The translations under genes were made by a program, and so were the position numbers. Below, piece after piece: positions 46,030-59,008 of a stretch of 64,000 nt of DNA. The notes beneath the pieces are model-generated. The model made no database searches, was not told the DNA's origin, and was given only the letters and a program-made list of their open reading frames with translations. Within the stretch, counting starts at the first letter, position 1. Each line of letters starts with the position of its first letter. The DNA lies in assembly GCF_001640805.2 (NCBI RefSeq), contig NC_066838.1, forward strand, positions 18,100,749-18,164,748. Reading direction: 5' to 3'. Origin of the DNA: Lates calcarifer. Taxonomy: Eukaryota; Chordata; Actinopteri; Centropomidae.

Positions 46030-49000
46030 CTAGCGTCCCTTCAGGAATCCATCCAGCATGTAGTCTCCCTTTTCAGTCAACCAGTATCCAGCCATAGCAG
46101 CCACACCTCCAATGAAAATGGCTGTGAAAACCATGTCACCCTTAGCCGCGAGCGTTGCCAGGGCACAGATTACAACGCCAAAGAACATCTGCTGCAGCAC
46201 AAGGACCTCATCATCTGTCATGTCATCAAACAGTCCCTTCTCTGGGCCAGCTGAGGAGGTACAGGAAGTGAGACTTAGCCAATAGATCTGAGAAGCTGTC
46301 AGCAGCCTATGTTTTTTGCATATTTACTGTTATGACTACTTACCAGGAGGCTTATTCTCAACACAAATGCTGTCTCTCCTGATGAATCCATCAGCACAGT
46401 CACAGTGGAAAGAGCCCTCCTCGTTGATACAGGCCTCATTGAGTCCTGGGCATGCTATTGCACGTTCACTACATTCATCTATATCTGTGAGAGGAAGCAA
46501 AGAAAAACTGTTTAAGGACATCAGGGGAATGTAGAGACATAACTCATAAGTACATTTAGGATGTAAATGGTGTGTGCTTACCAAGACACTTGGCTCCTTT
46601 CAATCTGTAGCCACGTGAACATTTCTTACAGCGGGCAGGACCACTCCCCATGCATCCCACACATGCCTGGTCACAGCCTGGAAACAGCAAAATCACAATA
46701 TTACAAACTGAGCTGGGCATTAAGTGACATATTGACAGCTGCAAGTATTTCTCATACAGTGAAACGTGTGGTTTTCACTAACCACTCCACTTCAATTTTA
46801 ACGACTAGTAAAGAGAAAATAAATTGACAACAATTTTGAGTATTGATTCACTGGTCATATGCCTGATATGTGAAGATTTGCTTCCTGTATTTGTCATATA
46901 CTTATGACAGAAAACTGTCTTTCCGTTTTAGACAGTTCAAATAAAACCAGTAATTTTGAATTGTAACAGGCATTTATTTTCCACTATTTTCTGGACAAAA
47001 TAATTAATTGAGAAAATAATTGGCAGATTAATTGATAGTGAAAATAACTGTTAATTTGCAACCCTACACCAAACCAACAATTTAGATAGCATTCATATTT
47101 TTGAAATGAGCCACAATAACTTTTTCATCATGACAACCTGCCTGTTATCACACCTAAAAAAATCTGCAATGCTGAAAGTAGAAAGTTAAACAGCAGCTAC
47201 ACAAGAGTGCCTACCTCTGCATTCATATGATCCATCTGTGTTGTGACAGTATGTGTTAGAAGGACAACGAGCCAGCTCTGTGCCACACTCATCGATGTCT
47301 AAGAGACACACAAGGGCAGTCAGACAACACATAACATCCAACAACCTGGCAAAGTGTCAATGAAATGTTTCCACATGACCTCTAAAGCCACACTCACCCA
47401 CGCACTTGTTGTCATGAAGGATCCAGCCAGGTTTGCAGTCAAGGCATTTGTAGTCCTGCGGCCCTGAGCATTTCTTACATGAGTGGTAGCAAGCTACAAA
47501 AGAGACACAGTGAGAATGTCAATTTTAGATGACCTCAAATAGGATTTAATACATGTGGATGGTTAAAGCAGTTGTCTGAATCTGAAGAACCTGCACAGGC
47601 GCCTGTGCTGTCATTGGAGCTTTTCTCTCTGTAGTAGCCATCAGCACAGCTCTGGCACAGATGGCCCGAGTATCCCGGATCACAGACACACTCTCCATCC
47701 CCCAGACGAGTCCCCTCCCCTTCACAGCGTCCCAGACCTCCACACACACCACCAGGGCCCAAGGGACACTCTGTATTGGATGAACATGCTATTAGAGGTA
47801 CTCTTTTTATTTTTAGATCTTGATTAAAATCTAAATCATTAATCACAAGAGACAACAATGGATAAATTAGATCTGGCATGGTAAGATTTTCTATACTGAT
47901 ATATATATATATGTTGTGTTTAATGCTTTATGTTTTCCATACCTTTGCAGTCAGGTCCAAAGTGTCCAGGTGGACAGCAGAGTCTCAGCTCCTCTATGCA
48001 TAGCCACTCAAACAGGTCTGGTGCCTCTTGCTGCCTAGAGGACACACACCTCATGGAGTTAAACTAGGGTCATGGTAATACATCTTAACAAAACATAATT
48101 ACACACACAGATGGTGCCACACTGTCTCACTATAAAAAATCTAATGTGGGATTAAATCATATTTTATTACATCCTATCCAAAGTTAAGATTATTTCTCTC
48201 CTACATGATACACACACTAGCCTGGTTCCAGACCTCTGAGTCATAGCCCCAGTTTATTCATTAACTTACATAGGTTATGTGCCCACTGACAACTGTTTCT
48301 ACCAGCTGCAGAGAAAGACTTGTTGGGAGTCCACTTACAAAAATAACAAATCTTAAACAATATCTTTAATTGTCCTTAAAAACATTAACTTCTCCTTGTA
48401 ACCGCTATGACAGCTTCTGTGTTGACAGAAAGTGACCTGAGCAGAAAAGACATCACTTGTTACTGAAGAAATCAGCCAAGATGAACAGTGTCAAGCTGAA
48501 TGAAAGAAGTAAAACGACATGGCAATTCAGTCTGATTATCAGGTTATGCTCATGCACCACATTTACCTGTGGAACCACCATGTCTCCACTTGGTCTTCTA
48601 TCTGCTCCAGCAGCCGGTTACATTCAAAGTCTGTTTTCTCACAAGCAGCTTCTACTATCTCTAGGAGCCGAGTCTCACTAAAACAAGAAGGAAACAATTA
48701 AGAGATATAATGCAGTAGATGAATAAGAGAACAGATGCTGTACAACCCTCCACCCACCCACAAAAAAATTGTGTAGCCTTGCTCTGGGCCAGAAAGGGCT
48801 ACATTTAAAATAGACTGTCTTATGTAATAATTCACACATTATAAAATAGTATACATTTGTGCAGGGAAGACAAAGGACTTCTGAAACTGAATCACATTCT
48901 CCAAATGGTTCCAGTGATAAAAATTCAAGAAAGATTACGGTTGGATTTGGTTATGTAACAATATGAATACATTTTCTAAGACAATTTGCATGATCCGTTT

Positions 49001-49431
49001 TCTTTTTTTTTTTTTGGCATGTATGATACCAGGCACTGACTGGTTGCACAATCCCTTTTAATAAATTAGTAAATCCTTATTTTCAAGAATAAATTAAGTA
49101 TAGGTGTAACGCCACTGAAAACTCACTCTTACCTGCGTGCATACTTAGCCAGCTTCTCTTCTTCCCAGGCAGTGTTACCACCCCCAAAATTCTTGTTAGC
49201 TGTTCTTTCCAAGCCCTAAAAAAAGAAAATTTCAGGACTCCAAACACCAAAAAAGAAGAAGCTGGCTCAGAAAGACATGGATTAATTGATGGTTCACTAT
49301 ATTAACTGTGATACCTTAATGAAACTTTCAGTGAGTTTCCGGCAGGTCTGGCATGGTGCCGTCTGGACTCTCACCACAGAGAGCTCTGAGAGAAGCACCA
49401 GAGCAGGCAGGAACGGCCTGGCCCACCACAT
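46030..49431 (-). CDS. creld1: Cysteine-rich with EGF-like domains protein 1 (406 aa)
   Basis: CRELD1 is a membrane-anchored ER/cell-surface protein linked in vertebrates to heart valve and septum development. Exons: 49315-49431, 49133-49215, 48567-48677, 47943-48034, 47591-47770, 47398-47493, 47215-47298, 46582-46677, 46344-46484, 46030-46250 (1221 nt, all in phase). A signal peptide follows MWWARPFLPALVLLSELSVV. Next come CQTCRKLTESF and the WE-type region ETWWFHR, then EGF-like and furin-type cysteine repeats. Two calcium-binding EGF domains open with DIDECGTELARCP and DIDECSERAIACP. The end has two hydrophobic helices (MFFGVVICALATLAAKG; VFTAIFIGGVAAMAGYW), which CRELD2 lacks. The donor after 47591 (gttctt) is weak but required for frame. 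Confidence 0.94.
46925..47082. mobile_element. Dispersed teleost repeat in a creld1 intron (hAT-like)
   Basis: It contains TTGAGAAAATAATTGGCAGA followed by TTAATTGATAGTGAAAATAA and ends TTGCAACCCTA. This wording is typical of short non-autonomous hAT elements dispersed in fish genomes (from memory). Confidence 0.55.
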
Positions 49432-50441
49432 GATCCTTCAGAGGTAACACACACACATACAACCAGTAGGTATGTCAAATGAATACAGTTATATATTAAA
49501 TACTTTTCGGTTACCACAGCGAGTATCATCAAACACACCTATGCTTTTAGAAAATAGGAAGACATTACTTAAGTCCCCATATCGAGCATTTACAAGAATT
49601 ATATAAACGTTTAGTAAATTATTTACAACACACTATAATTTAGTTGTAAGCAGATTTAAGGACATTTTATATATGATTACAACTGTGTATTATTAACCAT
49701 TTATTCAATATTTATTTACAGCTTATGAATGCTAAACAAGGGGATTTACCCACTGTTTTACCTATTTTGTGTTTCTTTAGACACATAACATGCATCACCT
49801 GGATGCTTCTTATAGAGGTGGACAAAACAACAAGAACATCTGTACAATATAATATAATACAACCCAATACTGTGCAATAATGTATTTTTTAAGCTTATAA
49901 TGCCCAGTTTTTGTTTAGACTGTCAGAATTATGGTCCTGTTATTTTTTTCTACCTCCTGTAACATCAATGGCATGTTTAGTATTTTCATAAGTCATGTCA
50001 TGTTCATAATTTGGGTGATATTTACACTGAGCACACTGTACTTAACTAAAGACGATCCTCATGTGGCTCAGTGGCGTCTCTCCAGATGTTGTTACATTCA
50101 TTCAGTCCGTCAGTAAAGCTTTATAACACGCAGTTCAGCCTTTAGGTTGGGATGCTCTAGTTAGCAACGTTAGCTTAGCTAGCTCAGCATCAGCACCACA
50201 CTAAATTAGCCAACTAGCAGCCGGCTAAGGTCGATAGTTAGCTACTAGTCTAAGCTAACGTTGTATCATCACAGACAAGCAGATTATAATAATAAAGTCT
50301 GTTGAACTCAGCGGCAGTGCCCTCCTAGGATATCTAATCATGGACGTATTAATGGACGTATTAATGAGTATTTAACGTTAAATATCTGCTTAGTAACCCT
50401 TACTCTAACATTAGCTAACCGAACTGTTGTTCTGTTCTTAC

Positions 50442-50520
50442 CTTATTGCAAAACCTCGTCCGCTGCACCACTGATGATTGTCCGATTCCCTGCTGGTTCA
50501 TACAATAAAGCAGAAGTTTC
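50442..50520 (-). other. creld1: creld1 5' non-coding first exon
   Basis: On the minus strand a GC-richer segment ends in CAATAAG followed by the donor gtaagaac. It would join the AG (ctctgaag) seven bases before... the creld1 ATG at 49431 (acceptor just upstream of GATCATG). The 5' limit is approximate. Confidence 0.5.
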
Positions 50521-51175
50521 ATATTTTGGACAGCCGGTTTTAAAGCTTCAAGTGTGCCATTTTAGCTGGCAAATGTTCAAAGCAATGTTCAGCCTGCTGA
50601 ATGACTAGCTAGCTAACCCTGGCGGTGTAGTCCCACAGGCTCATGTAGTGCAGGGATGAATGAATGAATGAACAGCTTCCAGTTGGTTCTCTGTTTTCCA
50701 TGCAGCTGCCACACACTGAATATGGCACCGCCCAAAGCAGCTGGGATTTAACTCGTCAACCAATCAGTCAGCAACACACTTTACCCAGGCTGACTGATGT
50801 CAGTGAATACAGGAGCTTTATGTCTAACAAGCCATTTAAATAACAAACAGTGCCGCAGCTCTTGCCTGACTGTACAACACACATTAACAACAATAGAAAA
50901 TACAACATAAAAAAAACACATCATTATAGAAAAAACACACTAACAATTTAGAAAAAGCAAGATAAAAACCTAGCACACAGCATTAAAAAACACATAAAAA
51001 CTAAATTAAATTAAAACATTTTACAAAATGGGGTTCCATTTGTGCCAAAATATGTTCAAATGTACACCGTTTATGTTGACTAATGTCAGCATTTGTCACT
51101 GAACTGTATTTCAGCATGCCTTTATTTATTTATTTATTTTTCTGGCCGCTACATATTGATTTTCATTGACATTTG

Positions 51176-51229
<54 letters not shown>

Positions 51230-52164
51230 ATCAGTTATCCAGTAAATTTATTGTGAATTTTTCCAGGCTTCAACCAGTGCTGCTGTGGAAGCTGAAGCAG
51301 AAGAACAGGAGCCTCAAAACAGGTTAAAGTTTATTCATTTATTCCTAATTCTTCAATTATATTCCCTGAATTACAGATTTTAACCACCACTCCTCCATGA
51401 ACTGCCCCCTTGGTGGAGGACTGAGAGTTTTTCTAGTTAGGCCTAATATCTTATAATCATCAATTATATGCCTAGTGCACTGATTAGAGCAAATAAATCT
51501 CATGTTGCCCTCTATGCTCAGGACCACTACCTACTTCTGACAGCTGAGTCCACCTAAAAAACCAGTGGCTAAAAAGACTGAATCTAATGTAATATAACAG
51601 AAACAAACATTTAAAAACCAGGCAAAATGTGCAACAATTAAAAGATAACAAAATAACTGCTATAATGTTACTTAACATAAGGTTTGAAAATCCATTGTTT
51701 TACTCAAAGTGGTCCTCTGCTGGTCCTCTCTTGGGGGTTTGCAGGTCAAAGGGGATGGGTGTTTATAACTCTCTAGGTGTGGTTAATAGGGTGGCAGGTG
51801 ATGATTAAGTCTGGGTATTTTAACTTTTGATTTAACGATAAGGAATATTGTTTTATTCTGTTTGTCTGATAATGTCCCATTTTTATCAGATACTGAATGA
51901 TGTATTGGCTGTGGTGGTGATAAGGGAGAGCTGACAAACTGGACATTGCAACGAATCTATCGTTAGAGATTTCGTCGGGCCCATTTCCCGGTTTGAATCA
52001 TTTATCAGCCATGTATTTGTACAGTTTTGCGCGGAAACCATGTGTTTAAAATTCTTGTCAAAATTAACACCGTACTATATCGCTGGTATTATTAAGGGAA
52101 ATACAGCCTTAAGAATCTTGCAAAGGCATCAAACATTTCTGTAAGAGGAAAGATGTTATCAACG
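50521..52164. other. creld1 upstream intergenic region
   Basis: No gene is supported. The near part holds the creld1 promoter and a short tandem of TGAATGAATGAA. A (CT)n tract lies at 51179-51226 and an exon-like segment at 51267-51322 (see findings). Confidence 0.5.
51179..51226. repeat. (CT)n microsatellite
   Basis: About 48 bases of almost perfect CT dinucleotides. Confidence 0.9.
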
Positions 52165-53515
52165 GTGTCAGTGACCGATCATACCCAAATGCATGATCCG
52201 TTCTGCACATGCGCAGAACTACGTAGGCGGAAACACAGCTTATTCCTGCTGCCCAGTATCACACATGAACAAAACACACTGAGATCCGTCTTGCATATAA
52301 GTACATGTGTATGTCGCTTCTGTAAAGACTTTAGACCCATTATATCTCTAAATATGTGTGTTGCTATACCTGTGCCAATAGCAAAAAAAAAAAAAAAAAA
52401 CAGGACAGCATTACCAGTTTCACTAAATGAGCTAACCATAGCTAGCTGTTGCAATCCGTAACATAATCATACACCAACACAGTGTTTAGACATACACCTT
52501 TGTTGACAAACATTACACCATATTCCATCATTATAAGAGCCAGAGAACGCAATCCAGAATCTGTCTTTGAAGTCGGTGCATTATTGATCAAGTGTGACCG
52601 GCAATCGCTACCAGACTCCATTGACAAAAACAGTAATTTTACAAGGTAGAACACAGGAGTTGTTGGTATACCACTGCACCTATCTGTTAGTTTGTCAGTG
52701 TTATTGTGTGACTTTCAGTGGTGGAAGAAGTATTCAGATCATTTACATAACAAATTAACAGATCGAGGGAGCGGCGTTAGTGTGTTCTCATTAGTTAAAT
52801 TACTGTTTTTGTCAATGGAGTCTGGTTGAGATGAAAAGCTGTTTATGATTAATTAAAAAAAGTTGTGCCTCTGTATGAATCCCATTCGTAATGTCGTCAG
52901 ATAATTATAATAACACCCTGAGCCTCTCAGTGACTAAACCAACTACTTTAGTAGATATACTTTGATGTGGAGGTATGCATCGTTTGTTTACATTGCATCA
53001 GCTGTTCGCGGTGTCCGAGCACACCGTTCTTGATCAATACTGCACCGACTTGTCCCTTGTCTCTAGCAATTATTTACACCCCAAACCATCACCCTGATGC
53101 AAAAATGTTATCCCTTTTAACATCTAAACATATGTTAAGCGAAAGTTTGGTTTTACTTCCGCTGTTTCATTCGCAGAGTGGTCAATTAAATTGGCTCCAT
53201 GACTCCATGGATTTATTATTAGAGCATGCTCGACTCTCATATTAACATTTACCACGACTCTGATATATCTAAACAGACGTCTTTTAAAGAGTTCAGTCAT
53301 GCTGACTACTTTAAATAAATTACACTAGATCATAACGTTTGTGCTTTATTGTTGTTTAAATGTAGGGTATTATGTAGCGATTTAAATCATAAGCCTGCAC
53401 ATGCGTGGAAGAGATCGGGCAGTGTGGTAAAACAATTTCAGTTCTACGCATGCGCTGATTTTGGCGCACGTGCAGAACGGATCGTGCTTCCGGGTACGGA
53501 TCGAGCACATGATTC
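52165..53515. mobile_element. Non-autonomous DNA transposon with ~45-bp terminal inverted repeats
   Basis: The left end reads GTGACCGATCATACCCAAAT then GCATGATCCGTTCTGCACAT. The right end, reverse-complemented, reads GTGCTCGATCCGTACCCGGA then AGCACGATCCGTTCTGCACG. About 45 bases match with few differences, 1.3 kb apart. No transposase frame is present. The interior is itself partly palindromic: TACCAGACTCCATTGACAAA (52610) recurs inverted near 52815-52835. Target duplications were not resolved, so the superfamily is open. Confidence 0.7.
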
Positions 53516-53648
53516 ACAGTGGGAAAAGACTTAAACCAAGTTTGAAACGTTGCCTCGGTTTGTCAGTACTGTGAGGATATGTCTTTGCCGCATAGGTCTG
53601 GATGCTAAAACAAACTCCGGAGCTGCTTTTTGTCGTACACGAGTCAAA

Positions 53649-56600
53649 ATGGACGCTAAACACACCTGCGGCGCGAAGGTAAGGCAAACAGTTAGCGGCT
53701 AGCGTTTAACTCCGTTTATGGTGTTTTGTCATGTCATTGTCACCGGTTTGTAGCCATCTGTGGTCACCTGGTGCTACAATTAGCATTAGTGGCGAGCATT
53801 AGCATTAGAGTCTAGCGTTAGCATTAGCCTTATTTTTTAATGATGCATTTGGTGCATGTTCCTTTTTGGCGTCATTTTTATTTACGTGGGTTAATGTGTG
53901 TCTGTGTTTCTGTGACTAAAGCGTCCCTGACATGAGTTATGGAGGGTGGTAACTAGGGCTGTGCGATATATCGAAAAGTTATCTGCTTGAACTGCGATTT
54001 AAATTGTAAATTCCCATGTGCTCTGCGTTCACGCTCTACATGGCAATATGTTTGGCCAATCAGATGGAGCCGTTCTGCCCCATACGTCCCGCCTCCTGTG
54101 TAGAGGCTATAAACTGAGGTAGACGCGCATCGAAAGTTAGGTAGCAGATAGCGTTTGACTACAACTACCAGACATATGTGTTAAACAGCCATACAGCAGT
54201 CTACATTTTTACAGCAATAAAGCACCAACGTTATAATCTAACAGATATAACTTATTTAAAATAGTTAGCACGACTGAACTCTCACATGGATGTCTGCCAA
54301 ATTTTTGCATGATATATTATGAGTAAAAATCATTATTTTTGAACTTGGTTAATGTTTTTGGGTGTAAATAACTGATAGGGACAAACGTCTTTGAAATCAG
54401 TGCAGTATTGATCAACAGTGAATCCGGACACCGTCAATAACTGCTGCAACGAAAACAAACGGTGCACTTGTCCGAATCAAAGTAAGTCCAAAATAAGTTA
54501 TCATTTCAGTTGTCAACATATTTTATGCGTCACACATCGGATTATTAATTTGGCAGATTTTCCACCGGACATTTTGGCCAGTGATTTTTTCACCAGCCGG
54601 TCAGCAAGGCATGATACCGGCCAAAAGCCGGCATATGCCGGCTAATGTGTTGTTGTGCTAGCGAGGTGTCACAACAAAATGCTCACACAGTGAAGGAATG
54701 GTATCTTATCTTTTCTGATGTGCACATCAGTCAGGAGATCAGTATTGTAGCTATGGTAGCATAATGACAATGCTGGGCTGGCTAAACTTACTGTCTGCTG
54801 ACAATGGTAGGAAAAAAGAAAATGCATAATAATTATTCTCATAAGCATTTGTTTATTGTTGGGATTCTCCACCTCCATGAGAACAGTGCCTCACACAAGT
54901 TGTGTATGAAGAGGCAGAGAGCAGCAAAAGAACCATTTTTTTCATTAAGAGTGTAAATCATTTACTGTTATTTGCAAAATTAAAAGTAATGTTCCCAGGC
55001 CAGTGGATACAATGGTGCGGCCAGTGAGCTTGAACTTGAACTTAAAAGACATCCCCTGTAATGCATTTCATTCATTCATTTCAGTCAGTAAAGCTGTTCA
55101 GTTCAATTCAAAGTAGAAAGGCATTAACGCTGTATACTGAAGTATTTGTCAGTTTATTGCAAGTCACGTCGTTATCGCAATATTCACAACAGTGATATCG
55201 CATGTTTTCCTAATATCGTGCAGCCCTAGTCGTAACTGTAGTAGTCAGTCTGTATTTACAGGTCTGCAGACATTTCACTGCTTTATTGTAATTTTGAGCT
55301 CCATCTTGGTCATTTCAAGCCAGTTTTTGGCAGATTATTATGTCGATATGATTATTCTGTGTTGTGGTGGTATTACACCATTTTGCGTCTCTAGCTGGTG
55401 TTTTTTTTACTACTACTTATGGTCAGCTACAGGCCTGTAGTACGAAGCGAGGTTTCTGGCTTATCAGGGTAACTTCAGGGGTACTTTTATTCTACCTAAG
55501 TACCACCCCACAGGTGGAACAACCAATCGATATTGGCACAACGACTGAGAGGGGCTTACTCCGTAGTATGGGGTAGTCTAAAGACCGTCAGTCTCTCCAC
55601 ATTTTCCATTTCCAGTTTCAGTTGTTTTGATTTGTAATTTTTTTCTCACAGTCAAGTGGCAGAATTTAGCATCATTAGTGTTGCATATTATCGATTTGAA
55701 TAATCATTTAAATGGAGTTGGGGGGCGTTATTGTCCCGAAAGACAATATAATGCGACAGGCTGTTGTAATTGTAGACTACATGCTAAAATATGCAGTATT
55801 CATGATGAGAAATATGAATGCGTACCACTTTATAGAATGCCTATATTTCATCCAGGTTCAGTTTCCACTGAGGCTGAAATACTGTTAACCTGAAGTTCAT
55901 ACTGAACATAACAGCATTCCATTCATACATATACAGCCTCAGTGTTCCAGGCAGAACATCATTAACAGTGAATAACAGCTCATTTTCAGACATGTGACCT
56001 ACATGTTGTCTGTAATCTGAAAAATGATCACATATTATATGTGTCCTTACATCTCATATTACAAGTTAAGAATTCAGGGAACATGTGACAAGTTTGTTCA
56101 TGAGGTTATTTGTTTTTCAACAGTTTTACACTGTTTTTCAAGTGTTGTACTTGTGTTTTCCAGGTTTACTCGCTCAGCTGCTGCAACCTGGACAGAAACA
56201 CCAGCTCTCACCTTATCAACCAAACAGGTATGTGTCCTAAAGATTTACCCACACAGTGTTGATGAGCTAAATTATTAATGTTAGTGACAGTGTCATTGTT
56301 TAAATCCTTGGTATTTAATGAGTTTAGTATTGAATATAATAATGACTGATTAATCGTATCTATATATCTTCAGAAAATAGTATCAGTTATAATAAAAAAA
56401 AAAAACTAAAAAAACAAAATAGTTGTCAGTTAATTTTCTGCCTTTGGACTGAAGTATATTTAAAACTACCACAAGTGAAAACCCTGCTTTCAAAAATGTA
56501 TTTCAGTGAAAGTTTTTATTATGTGATTCACAGTAATATACAAGATCCCCCCAATGATTAGTTGACAAACAAATAATATAGAACTTTAAGATAATCCTTT

Positions 56601-59008
56601 CAGTTAATTTATTGTTTATTGATTGCTAAAGATGTGATGCTTTTTCTCATCATATGTGACAGTAAACAGCCCATTTTCTGAGACACTCCTTTAACGTCTG
56701 GAAAATGTTCTGCTTCAGCTTCTCAATCTGTCTCCCACTCTCTCTCTGTCGCACATCAAAACACTGTTAAAATTTTACCCGATGTAGAAAATCTGAGAGA
56801 CAGCACACATGACGACAAATGATGACCAACACAACCACACCACACACGCAAACAGATTCACCCCCAACAACCAGAGTTTGGACTCTGAGAACTTCAAATC
56901 TCACAACTTTAGACTAAACAGACATGGCGGACAACAGTGTCTTTTGTTTGTTGTGCTTCTGTCTTCAGTCAGCTTTGCCTCCTGATTAGCTATGTTCTAT
57001 TCCCTTCACAAATATTGAACATATTTAATATTTACAGGCTCAGATCGTCCTCAGAGCAGATCAGGGAGGGTAAAGTCACTCTTAACACACCTCACACCAC
57101 AAGAAAATCTTACAAGTTCATCTTTAGAACCAACCAATAATTGGGCCTTTGCTTACTTTGATTGGGAGGGGGGATTTGGGCCAGTAATTGGCCTGATTAT
57201 CTTATGGTGTGTACCCCGCTTTATTTTTTCTCTCCAATTCTGTCTTTTTCCTTCCCCTTCACTCTGCCTCTCTTCTTTGCTCTCTCACTCACTCTCAGTT
57301 CTCCAATCAGAGCAGCAGCTTCTGTCTTTTTGTATAAAGCAAATTTAACCTCTTGGACTAGTTCTGGTTAGTCAGTTAGTCCACACACTGGTTACTTTGT
57401 AGATTTGTAGATATGTTAAAAGTCACATCTTCATATTAATGTTTGTTATGTTTTTCTCCACAGAATTCAAACTTCAACCATTAAATCACAGAGAGAAGAG
57501 ACAGACGTGGACATTTCCAGAAGGTCAGTCTGACTCTGTCATTATCTCAGCTGCAGTTTGACACTTGTCTGGAACAAATAGCAACAAATTAAAGCTGCTG
57601 TAACTTATCAGTTTAAATTAGTATTTTTCAACAATGTAGCTGCAAAAAAAAAACTATATAATATATATATATAACAGAAAATATGAAATCTTGGTTTAGA
57701 ATAGAAACCCTTTTTGCTAAATAGGTTTTAAAAAAATAAGTATAAAATGTTTAATACATTGAAAACCTTTAAATATTAAGTATACAGCCTTCAAAAAATG
57801 TCTAAGCAGTAAGTATAAAATCATTTAAAAATAAATTTCAAACCTTAGAGGAATAGGGCTGATAAATAAGGATAAAACATTTTTTAAAAAGTTTGATATA
57901 TTTAAGCCTTTAAATATCCAAGCTTTAAGAATAGGTTTATGAATTAAGCATGAAACCTGTAAAAAATAAAAGTAGAACCTTAAAAAAAAGTCTAAACTAA
58001 ATACTAAAAACAAGTATAAAGCCTTTAAATATCCTTAAAATAATATAAAACCCTTAAAAATATCTGACCAATGAGTGTAAAACCTTTTAAAAGTGAACTA
58101 TAAAACCATAGAAGATTATTATAATTTTAAAACATAGGAATCATTACATTTTTCTTTCACTAAAATGCAATAGAAGTATTTGTTTCAGTTCCAAAATACA
58201 GAAATGCAACTCAAAAGAAGCCTTTACTGATTTTATTCCAGACATTTGACCACAAGGAAACACTTGTTAGACATGGTTAGGGTTAATGTAGTTATGAGCA
58301 CATTTAACTGCTTGTGGCACAATTATTAATAAAATGGTTGTATGACAAGCGGTTGAATGTTCTTGCAGTAGAGAAAAACTGTTTTCACTTGAACAGGAAT
58401 AGTCTTGAATAATACAAACACCAACACTTAACTTCATTTAAATGCCTTTAAACATTATTTATTTATTAAATAGCTTTTCAGATTTGCAACATGTTAAATA
58501 TGTGGTTTTGTTTTTTCTTTATCTTAGACAATAGATGTCTTTGTTTTAAAATTCTAACAAAAAGTGCAGGGAATTCCCAGGGTCAGCAGCATCTCTTAGC
58601 TCGGAGCTTCTCCACCTGGCAAAACTTTTTCTCCTCTCTGCCGTGTGTGTGCACTGTGCATGCACAGCTTTCACTGTTGATTGCTGTTACCGGTGCTGTG
58701 GGTGGGACAATGCTGGAGACAGTAGTGACTGCAGACAGTGAGGCGCAGCTGCATCAGAGCCAAAATAACCCAGTTTTAAATTGATCGCTTATTGGGCGTT
58801 AGATTAAAAAAAAAAAGGCCTATGCTGATATGTGTAAAAATGCCGAATATCTGCGCCGATAATCCGCCTGTCCCTACTGTTTACAACGGTTAGATGGTGG
58901 AGGTCTTTTATCTAATTAACAGCTTCGTAACACTTTTGTTTTCTTTCATCCACCTCAGGTTTTCAGCTGCTGTCGTCGTCCTCCTGCAGAAACAAGAACA
59001 CGCATTAA
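53649..59008 (+). CDS. Possible small four-exon gene (about 67 codons), unknown
   Basis: Four exon-like segments with GT/AG borders join into one open frame: 53649-53678 (MDAKHTCGAK), 56164-56227 (VYSLSCCNLDRNTSSHLINQ then T), 57464-57523 (EFKLQPLNHREKRQTWTFPE) and 58959-59008 (GFQLLSSSSCRNKNTH, stop). Phases agree at all three junctions (0, 1, 1). An AATAAA follows at 59343. No domain is recognised. A chance open frame of this length is not rare (a few per cent per frame), so a long non-coding transcript or no gene at all are real alternatives. Confidence 0.25.
53955..55229. mobile_element. hAT-like non-autonomous transposon
   Basis: The left end reads TAGGGCTGTGCGATATATCG. The right end, reverse-complemented, reads TAGGGCTGCACGATATTAGG, the outward-facing terminus of a common fish hAT type. 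Imperfect 8-base flanks TGGTAACT and TCGTAACT look like a target duplication. No transposase is visible. A copy of the 15.2-kb repeat family (54343-54520) is nested inside. Confidence 0.7.
54343..54520 (+). mobile_element. Nested partial copy of the 15.2-kb repeat family
   Basis: The blocks GTTTTTGGGTGTAAATAACT, AGTGCAGTATTGATCAACAG and AACAAACGGTGCACTTGTCC match, in order, the copy at 15222 and the inverted copy at 52940-53090. Confidence 0.65.
55425..55960. mobile_element. Possible Harbinger-like element remnant
   Basis: It starts with CCTGTAGTACGAAGCGAGGT followed by CTGGCTTATCAGGGTAACTT, a phrase I associate with PIF-Harbinger-type repeats of fish. The right end and target duplication were not found. 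Confidence 0.35.

Noticed and set aside
53440..53480. CGCATGCGC and CACGTG motifs as an NRF1/E-box promoter of a new gene
   Set aside because: They lie within the right terminal inverted repeat of the 52165-53515 transposon, with a matching copy at its left end. The motifs are explained by the element.
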